Below, piece by piece: positions 6,040 to 11,347 of a stretch of DNA of 11,347 nucleotides. The DNA is taken from the NCBI GenBank assembly GCA_012798155.1, contig JAAZNR010000425.1:1-11347 (forward strand), in the 5' to 3' direction. This DNA comes from Thermogutta sp. Its GTDB lineage: Bacteria; Planctomycetota; Planctomycetia; Pirellulales; Thermoguttaceae. Below the pieces are notes generated by a model, which saw only the letters and a program-made list of their open reading frames with translations, was not told the DNA's origin and ran no database searches. The translations under genes were made by a program, and so were the position numbers. Within the stretch, counting starts at the first letter, position 1, and each line of letters opens with the position of its first letter.

Positions 6040-6398
6040 GGGGTGAGGCTCCTGATAAGCCGACGATCGGCACGCGATCAGTGCCGGGGAGGGAAAACGC
6101 TACAAGGGTTTCAGCGCCATTTGAACATCGGGACATTGCCGGAGGAGTATACCGCCGGGAGATGACACTCGTTCAGCCTTCGCATGGCGTCTTCGCGCCG
6201 CGTTTCGGCGATTCCCCGACGGCCTTGCGGCCCTCTCGGCGCGGTCCAGCCGCAATGGGTAAACCGCAAATCGCGCCTCGAGGGCGGGAAGGGCTCCTGC
6301 GATACGGGTCAAACACGTGCGCGCCGAACCGCGATCGCGGATCTCCTGCAACGAGGCCGACTAAATGCTCGAAAAAGCGCTAAGCCTGGGGCGGGAAT
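6040..6398. other. coaE-rho intergenic region and probable rho leader
   Basis: This 359-bp gap holds no supportable gene; its open frames are arginine-rich and lack good starts. Just upstream of the rho ribosome site (AGGAG, 6049-6053) are two hairpins that cannot form together. One pairs GCCGA 6059-6063 with TCGGC 6067-6071 around a 3-nt loop. The other pairs CGGCAC 6068-6073 with GTGCCG 6081-6086 around a 7-nt loop. Further up, TATACT on the minus strand (6146-6151) is a fair -10 box but has no convincing -35 partner. Rho is known to control its own synthesis through its leader in E. coli; whether that applies here is inference. Confidence 0.5.
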
Positions 6399-6998
6399 CT
6401 AACCGAAAAGCAAATGCCAAAAACGTTCCACTTGAGCCTGAACGTGTTCGCGGGAAGCAGTGTTGTCAATCATGAAATCGGCCCGCAGTCGCTTGAACTC
6501 CAGCGATTTCTGTCGGCGCTCGCGCCGCGAAAGGCCTTCCGCGTCGAATCCGCGAAACCGAGCACGCTCCGCGCGAACGCTCGGAGAGGCGTCAACATAA
6601 ATGATCCTATGGCATAGTTTAGCCCATTTCACCTCCAAGAGCAATGGCGCATCGAGCACCAAGGCGGGTATTCCTTCTCGCGACGCTTGGCGTACCTCGG
6701 CGTAAAACTCGACCAGGACCAAGGGGTGCAAAATCGATTCCAGTCTGCGTAGGGCTTGATCACCTTGGGGACCCTCCTGGAAGACGATTTCCGCTAGTTT
6801 CTTGCGGTCGATTCCACCCTCCGGAGACACAATCTCCCGGCCGAAGACGGCAGTCAGATCATCCGCCACCGACGGTTTCGTCAACAGGCGATGAGCGACC
6901 TTGTCGGCGTCGAAATGGCGGGCGCCCAGCACGGTGAACTCGTGGGCCACTACAGTCTTGCCCGCACAGATTCCCCCCACGATTCCGATGATCCACAT
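6399..6998 (-). CDS. coaE: Dephospho-CoA kinase (CoaE)
   Basis: The 199-residue P-loop kinase that phosphorylates the 3'-hydroxyl of dephospho-CoA with ATP, the last step of coenzyme A synthesis. The N-terminus is IIGIVGGICAGKTVVA with the P-loop GGICAGKT at 8-15. DADKVAH at 30-36 carries the substrate-binding acidic pair. HPLV is at 91-94. DAPLLLE at 116-122 corresponds to the family D-x-PLL-F/L-E motif. The lid and C-terminal region has RRERRQKSLEFKR (158-170) and ADFMIDN (173-179). The start at 6998 places the beta-strand and P-loop at the very N-terminus, as in the family. An in-frame ATG at 7085 would add 29 Arg/Pro-rich residues encoded partly by a direct repeat, which I reject. The ribosome site (GAGA) is weak. 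It lies 144 bp after polA and 359 bp before rho, all co-directional. Confidence 0.95.
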   Translation of the reverse strand: MWIIGIVGGICAGKTVVAHEFTVLGARHFDADKVAHRLLTKPSVADDLTAVFGREIVSPEGGIDRKKLAEIVFQEGPQGDQALRRLESILHPLVLVEFYAEVRQASREGIPALVLDAPLLLEVKWAKLCHRIIYVDASPSVRAERARFRGFDAEGLSRRERRQKSLEFKRLRADFMIDNTASREHVQAQVERFWHLLFG

Positions 6999-7023
6999 GA
7001 TTCGTTTCTCGCGATCCCGTGGG

Positions 7024-7052
7024 ATAGGGTCGGGTTCGGTATAGGGTCGGGT
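7024..7052. repeat. ATAGGGTCGGGT direct repeat between polA and coaE
   Basis: ATAGGGTCGGGT occurs at 7024-7035 and 7041-7052 (period 17), followed by further GGGTCC/GGGCC echoes to about 7066. The tract lies immediately upstream of the chosen coaE start and appears to be a local slippage expansion in a spacer. It is G-rich on the plus strand, and no regulatory role is evident. Confidence 0.7.
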
Positions 7053-7142
7053 CCGGGTCCAGGGCCGTTTCGGCACCCGACGCAACTCAGAGGGCCGGGC
7101 CGGCGTCTATCCGATCCAACTCCTCCGGCCGAGAAGTCCGGC

Positions 7143-9938
7143 TCACCGCGATTCCAAGGCCTGCATTTCTCCCCAATTCGGGCCGCTCCGGACGTCCACC
7201 TTCAGCGGCACGTTCAAGGAAAAGGCATTCTGCATTTCTTCACGGAGCAATTCGGTGACAAGCGGGAGTTCCATGCAAGGACACTCCAGCAACAATTCGT
7301 CGTGGATTTGCACCAGCAGCGCGGCTTGAAGCCGCTCTTGTCGCAATCGCCCGTGGACGCGAATCATGGCCTTCTTGATCAAGTCGGCCGCGGAACCTTG
7401 AATGACCGTATTGACGGCCGTCCGTTCCGGCAAATTGCGCTGCCGGTTGGGGTCCTCGCGGACTCCGCTGATTTTACGCTTTCGTCCCAAGATCGTCTGT
7501 ACGAAGCCGTGTTCGCGACAATCGGCGAGGACCGTCTCGAAGAAGCGATTGATGCCCGGATAGCGGGCAAAATACGAATCGATGAATTGGGCGGCCTCCT
7601 CCTGGGATATGCGCAACTGCTTGGCCAAGCCGAAGGGTGTCTGGCCGTAAATCACGCCGAAGTTGACGGCCTTGGCCCGGCGCCGCATCTCCGGGGTGAC
7701 CGCTGCCGGGGGAACGCCGAATACTTCGGCCGCCACCGCGTGATGAATGTCTTGATCCTCGGCGAAGGCGCGGCAGAGGTGTTCGTCGCCGGAGAGGTGC
7801 GCCAGAATCCGCAACTCGATTTGCGAGTAGTCCGCCGACACCAAGGCCCAGTCCTCTTCCGCGATGAAAGCGGCTCGAATCGCACGCCCTTCTTCCGTCC
7901 GAATGGGGATGTTTTGCAGATTGGGGTCGCTGGAGCTTAGCCTGCCGGTGGCGGTGACGGCCTGATGGAATGACGCGTGAATCCTGCCGGTACGGGGGCA
8001 GACCATTTGCGGAAGCGCGTCCACGTACGTGCCCTTGAGTTTGGCGTACTGGCGGTATTCGAGGATTTTTTGCGGCAGCGGATGAAGGGGCGCCAACTCC
8101 TCCAGGACCTCCGAGTCCGTACTCGTGCCCGTCTTGGTTCGCTTGACGGGGGGAAGGTGCATGCGATGGAAGAGCACCTCTTGGAGCTGTTTGGGGGAAC
8201 CGATGTTGAAGGTCATCCCGGCCAGTCGATGGATTTCCGCCTCCAGCTCGGCCATCCGCTCCGCGAACTGACGACTGAGGCTGTCCAGATACTCGGCGTC
8301 GATGCGAATGCCGCGGTACTCCATGTCCGCCAAGACGGAGATCAGCGGGATTTCCAGCTCTTGGAAAATACTCTGGAGCCCCTCGCCTTGCAGTTGAGGC
8401 TCCAAACGGTCGCGAAGGTGCCAGGGCAGCGTGACATCCTGCCCGGCGTATGCGGCCACTCGGGGAATCTCGACGGAATCGATCTGCCGCTGTTGCTTAC
8501 CCTTGCCGATCAGCTCGTCGATCTTCGTCGTTTCGTATTCCAGGTAGCGCTTGGCGAGTTCATCCAGGCTGTGGGAGCGGGAGCCGGCATCCAGCAAATA
8601 GGCGGCAATCAGGGTATCGAACTCGATCCCTCGCAGCGAGACGCCGATATTGCGAAGAATAATGGAGTCGTATTTCAGGTTTTGTCCCAGTTTGGGGATT
8701 TGGGCGTCTTCCCAAACGGGCCGGAGCGCGGCGACGACTTCAGCCTCGGGCAGCGTCTTTGCTCCCTCGGGGCCGCGGACGGGGATGTAATAGGCCGCCT
8801 CAGGGCCTGTGGACAAGGCGATCCCGACGAGGGAGGCCCAACGCGGCCGAATGTCGGTCGTTTCCGTGTCCAAGCTGATGCAGGCGGCCGTTCGCAGACG
8901 TTCCACGAGTTCCCGAAACGTGTGTGGGTCGTCAACGACCTGGGCGTTGACGGCGATTTGGGGCGGCCGTCGCGTATCGACCGCGGTGGTCGGCAATCGC
9001 TCGATCTCCGGTAACAGGCTGCGAAAGCCGAGTTCCTCGCATAGTTGCTGCACGGCTTCCCGGCGAATCGGCCCGGGGCGGGCGGCATCCCGGCAAAACG
9101 GCAGCGGCACGTCCGTGCGCAATTCCACCAGCGGTCGCGTGGCTACCATGCGATCCCGGCTGGCGATCAGATTTCGCCGCAGTTTTTCGGGCTGAATCTT
9201 GTCCGCCTGGGCGAGGATTTGATCCAAGCTTCCGTATTGCCGAAGCCACTTGGCCGCCGTCTTCGGTCCCACGCCGGGAACGCCGGGGATGTTGTCCGTG
9301 GCATCGCCGACGAGAATCTGGAAATCGGCCGCTTGATCGGGCCGAATGCCCCATTCCGCCTCCAAACCTGCGGCATCCAAAAAAGTTCGTTTGCGAAGGT
9401 TCAGCAGGCGAACCTTGTCGGAAAGCAATTGGCGGCAGTCTTTGTCGTTCGTGACCAGGACGCACTCGCCGCCCTCCCGCTCTACTTGCCGGGCAATCGT
9501 CGCCAAGATGTCGTCGGCCTCGTATCCGGGAACGGAAACGCACAGGACGCCGAGGGCTTCCATGAACCGGCGAATCAGCTCGAACTGCGAGCGGAGGTCA
9601 TCATCGAGGCGGGGCCTCTGGGCCTTATATTCCGCGTACATCTCCTTGCGGAACGTCGGCTCCGCGGATTCGAACGCGCAAATCAAATAGTCGGGCTGGT
9701 ATTGCCGCAGGAGGTTCAGGATGTCGCGGACGAAGCCGAATACGGCGTTGACGGGCCGCCCGTCGGGGGCCGTCAACGGCGCGATGGCGTGAAAAAGCTG
9801 ATGGATGAGGGAGTGGGCATCCACGACGAAGACCTTGCGGTCGGCGGGAGAATCGCCCTCGTTTTTCGCGGAATCCGCGCGGCCTTGGTTCAAGGAGAGC
9901 GGCGTTTCGGGATGGGAGCCGGTGGGCGGCTTCTGCAT
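7143..9938 (-). CDS. polA: DNA polymerase I with 5'-3' and 3'-5' exonuclease domains
   Basis: A 931-residue three-domain Pol I, used for Okazaki-fragment maturation and repair synthesis. The 5' nuclease begins at KVFVVDAHSLIHQLFHA (35-51) and includes GYEADDILATIAR (138-150), VTNDKDCRQLL (162-172) and VGDATDNIPGVPGVGPKTA (210-228). The proofreading domain looks active: Exo I SLDTETT (355-361), Exo II GQNLKYD (418-424) and Exo III Y497-x3-D501. The polymerase domain has TATGRLSSSDPNLQNIPIR (662-680), motif A SADYSQIELRILAHLSGD (701-718), motif B RRRAKAVNFGVIYGQ (752-766) and motif C VQIHDELLLE (876-885). Length and order match full-size Pol I; about 33 polar residues precede the nuclease. No good ribosome site precedes ATG 9938. 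The 166 bp upstream hold a hairpin (CGGACAA 9961-9967 pairing with TTGTCCG 9980-9986) and no clear promoter. Confidence 0.98.
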   Translation of the reverse strand: MQKPPTGSHPETPLSLNQGRADSAKNEGDSPADRKVFVVDAHSLIHQLFHAIAPLTAPDGRPVNAVFGFVRDILNLLRQYQPDYLICAFESAEPTFRKEMYAEYKAQRPRLDDDLRSQFELIRRFMEALGVLCVSVPGYEADDILATIARQVEREGGECVLVTNDKDCRQLLSDKVRLLNLRKRTFLDAAGLEAEWGIRPDQAADFQILVGDATDNIPGVPGVGPKTAAKWLRQYGSLDQILAQADKIQPEKLRRNLIASRDRMVATRPLVELRTDVPLPFCRDAARPGPIRREAVQQLCEELGFRSLLPEIERLPTTAVDTRRPPQIAVNAQVVDDPHTFRELVERLRTAACISLDTETTDIRPRWASLVGIALSTGPEAAYYIPVRGPEGAKTLPEAEVVAALRPVWEDAQIPKLGQNLKYDSIILRNIGVSLRGIEFDTLIAAYLLDAGSRSHSLDELAKRYLEYETTKIDELIGKGKQQRQIDSVEIPRVAAYAGQDVTLPWHLRDRLEPQLQGEGLQSIFQELEIPLISVLADMEYRGIRIDAEYLDSLSRQFAERMAELEAEIHRLAGMTFNIGSPKQLQEVLFHRMHLPPVKRTKTGTSTDSEVLEELAPLHPLPQKILEYRQYAKLKGTYVDALPQMVCPRTGRIHASFHQAVTATGRLSSSDPNLQNIPIRTEEGRAIRAAFIAEEDWALVSADYSQIELRILAHLSGDEHLCRAFAEDQDIHHAVAAEVFGVPPAAVTPEMRRRAKAVNFGVIYGQTPFGLAKQLRISQEEAAQFIDSYFARYPGINRFFETVLADCREHGFVQTILGRKRKISGVREDPNRQRNLPERTAVNTVIQGSAADLIKKAMIRVHGRLRQERLQAALLVQIHDELLLECPCMELPLVTELLREEMQNAFSLNVPLKVDVRSGPNWGEMQALESR

Positions 9939-10104
9939 GACAGTGACTCGGTTCGCGGTTCGGACAAGAAGGCGAGACTTTGTCCGCGGTTGGGACGAGA
10001 CGGCGGCCGTCGCTCCACGCCATCGGCCGCAGTCTGCAAATAGGCATCGTCGCGAACGGCAAGCCGCGAATAGTGCGCCGTCCTTGACCGCCCGCGGTTG
10101 CGGC

Positions 10105-10923
10105 TCAGCTCGGCGCGGTCGCCGTCGTCAACCTATCTTGCGGCTTGGAGGCCGAGAAAACAAGCGGACCGATCTTCCCATCGGACGCCGAACCGGTGTG
10201 ATTGCTGTCCGACCAGATTCCCACCGCCGCCAGGGTCGGCCGCAAGGGGGAAAAATACTTGCGGTGATCCTCGGCGACGTTGCGAACTTCCGTCAACCAT
10301 GCATCCGTCGGTCCCTTCCGCACGACGTGTACGGCCGCTTCGATCCGTCCGAAAATCAGAACCCGGAACGATTGGCGGGAAACATTCTCAGCTCGCTCAT
10401 CGGTGACGGTGTCCCAAACGTAACCCAGGATGTCGTAGCCGTCCGACCGGCGGAAAGCCAAGTACACTTGCAACACTTGGTCATTGCGATCCGCGCGAAA
10501 GACGCTTCCTCCGGCGGGGAGTTTTTCGGCAGTCCAGCGCCAGGAGAGCCAGGGCCGTGACCGTATATCGGCCGGACGACTCCGCAAATCGCGATACAAG
10601 ACGATGGAACCGTCAACGGTGCGGAAGTGGGCGACGCGGCCGATTTCGGCCGGGCCGTCCTCGATCTGAAGGGAGGCTTGACCCCTGAGGGCGGACCATA
10701 CGTCCCAAGGGTCCGGCCAGGTAACGCGCCCCCCCCGCTTGGACATGCGAGGTCCGCTGAAGTCGAACCGCAACTCGTCCCTCTCAGCGGCCGCCAAAAG
10801 ACGACTGCCGCTCGCCGGGCTCCGCGTGAGCGCCAACGAGAGGAAGAGCAACACCTGTCGCCGATTCAGCTCCGCCCGACCCGAGGTCGCTTGGCCGACT
10901 TGCCGTCTCGCCGCGTTTTCCAT
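10105..10923 (-). CDS. DUF3047-like exported protein
   Basis: A 272-residue protein of unknown biochemical role. The N-terminus has NRRQVLLFLSLALTRSPASG (20-39) followed by LLAAAERDE. This is a signal sequence with paired arginines, possibly Tat or Sec, so a location outside the cytoplasm is inferred. The mature part matches the DUF3047 pattern as I recall it: PWLSWRW (124-130) with LPAGG soon after, LQVYLAF (151-157), DILGYVWD (164-171), VVRKG (200-204), EVRNVAEDHRKYF (212-224) and AVGIWSDSNHTGS (233-245). Start 10923 was chosen for AAGGGG just upstream and because the signal follows; an in-frame ATG at 10992 is possible but would overlap the promoter candidate. It lies 254 bp downstream of a cysteine desulfurase and is probably its own transcription unit. 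The family's activity is uncharacterised, to my knowledge. Confidence 0.75.
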   Translation of the reverse strand: MENAARRQVGQATSGRAELNRRQVLLFLSLALTRSPASGSRLLAAAERDELRFDFSGPRMSKRGGRVTWPDPWDVWSALRGQASLQIEDGPAEIGRVAHFRTVDGSIVLYRDLRSRPADIRSRPWLSWRWTAEKLPAGGSVFRADRNDQVLQVYLAFRRSDGYDILGYVWDTVTDERAENVSRQSFRVLIFGRIEAAVHVVRKGPTDAWLTEVRNVAEDHRKYFSPLRPTLAAVGIWSDSNHTGSASDGKIGPLVFSASKPQDRLTTATAPS

Positions 10924-10996
10924 ACCCGTTCCCCTTGTGGACGTTCGCCGGAAGACCCCGGAGCTGTCATACCTCCTTCCCTCAATATCCATTATG

Positions 10997-11025
10997 ATTT
11001 TACGAGTACGTCGGGGTAGCTGCAA
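10997..11025 (-). promoter_or_regulatory. Sigma70-like promoter candidate for the DUF3047 gene
   Basis: Read on the minus strand, TTGCAG (11020-11025) is followed after exactly 17 bp by TAAAAT (10997-11002). The -10 box matches the consensus at 5 of 6 positions and the -35 box at 3 of 6. It lies about 75 bp before the chosen start at 10923, in a locally AT-rich patch of an otherwise GC-rich region. A strong AAGGAGG (10970-10976) also lies in this leader, but the ATG that follows it is too close and out of frame. Confidence 0.4.
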
Positions 11026-11177
11026 TAAGTCGGTTTTCAACGCCGCGAGTGACACGCAACGCGGTATTGCGAATTTCTCGCGGAAGGCGAGTCCTTTGCA
11101 GCCGGGCTTCAGGAATGGCGGGAAACTGGGAACACCGCGGCGAAGATGTGGAGGAAATCGCATTCCGGGCCGGTCCC

Positions 11178-11347
11178 TCAACGGCCTCGCTCGCTTCCCA
11201 GGAGGGTTGTCGTCCCCTCGATGACGGCTGCCGCGGCGGTGCGGACATCTTCCTCCGTGTTGAATCGACCCAGTCCGATGCGGATCGAGGCCCTGGCTTC
11301 CGGTTCCGACAGGCCCAACGCCGATAGGACGTGGCTCGGTTTCGCGG
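11178..11347 (-). CDS. Cysteine desulfurase (NifS/IscS family), C-terminal fragment at right edge
   Basis: Only the last 55 codons are in the window; the gene continues beyond the right edge. The frame reads [34 protein letters not shown], then an Ala-rich helix ending GSERGR and TGA at 11178-11180. PSHVLxALG followed by R-x-GLGRFxTEEDV is the characteristic C-terminus of class-I NifS/IscS PLP-dependent cysteine desulfurases, which transfer sulfur from cysteine to Fe-S scaffolds, tRNA-thiolation enzymes or cofactors. The catalytic Cys loop and PLP lysine lie outside the window, so activity and subtype cannot be judged. No terminator is evident between its stop and the promoter candidate of the next gene. 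Confidence 0.88.
   Translation of the reverse strand, partial: AKPSHVLSALGLSEPEARASIRIGLGRFNTEEDVRTAAAAVIEGTTTLLGSERGR

Noticed and set aside
4978..6165. Plus-strand open frame of 395 codons opposite rho
   Set aside because: It mirrors the highly conserved rho sequence and has no ribosome site or domain signature.
6100..6351. Arginine-rich minus-strand frame between coaE and rho
   Set aside because: It has a TTG start without a spaced ribosome site, extreme Arg/Ala composition and no motif.
6999..7085. 29-residue N-terminal extension of CoaE
   Set aside because: Family members begin directly with the P-loop strand; the extension is Arg/Pro-rich and encoded by a local direct repeat.
6891..10043. 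Three long plus-strand open frames opposite polA (6891-7940, 7977-9014, 9045-10043)
   Set aside because: All are antisense to the polymerase, whose motifs are intact throughout; this is a codon-bias artefact of high GC.
1..11347. CRISPR array, tRNA or rRNA genes, toxin-antitoxin pair or defence island
   Set aside because: There are no regularly spaced repeats, no tRNA-like T-arm or cloverleaf pattern, and no defence-type proteins. The genes are housekeeping ones plus one DUF.

Overview
The window looks like a core-genome segment of a GC-rich planctomycete, probably of the Pirellulales type. This is inferred from the overall protein flavour: a twin-arginine Gfo/Idh/MocA oxidoreductase, a DNA polymerase I whose N-terminus reads FVVDAHSLIHQLFHAI, and a Rho with a charged N-terminal extension. 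It was not tested by any search. All confident genes lie on the minus strand, so transcription runs from the right edge to the left.

Layout in transcription order (right to left): the C-terminal 55 codons of a NifS/IscS-type cysteine desulfurase; a DUF3047-like exported protein behind its own sigma70-like promoter candidate; polA, full length with all three activities; coaE; rho; a weak small ORF overlapping the rho stop codon; a 168-bp MITE-like element; ribH and nusB, 19 nt apart; a 254-bp IS630-type relic; ftsY; and a Gfo/Idh/MocA oxidoreductase with a Tat signal. The left edge may hold the C-terminal membrane helix of a plus-strand gene that converges on the oxidoreductase.

Most genes are housekeeping: replication and repair (polA), coenzyme A synthesis (coaE), transcription termination and antitermination (rho, nusB), riboflavin synthesis (ribH), SRP-dependent membrane targeting (ftsY) and Fe-S or thio-cofactor sulfur supply (cysteine desulfurase). 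ribH-nusB is the clearest operon. polA, coaE and rho are co-directional but separated by 144 and 359 bp, so each may have its own promoter.

I see no defence system, CRISPR array, RNA gene, biosynthetic cluster or clearly new multi-gene system. The interesting structure is between genes: two small transposon-derived elements with clear terminal inverted repeats and target-site-like flanks, one of them only 27 bp from the ribH start codon; a relic transposase start inside the other; a 17-bp tandem duplication across the ftsY stop codon; and a possible secreted small protein with a 15-bp coding repeat after rho.
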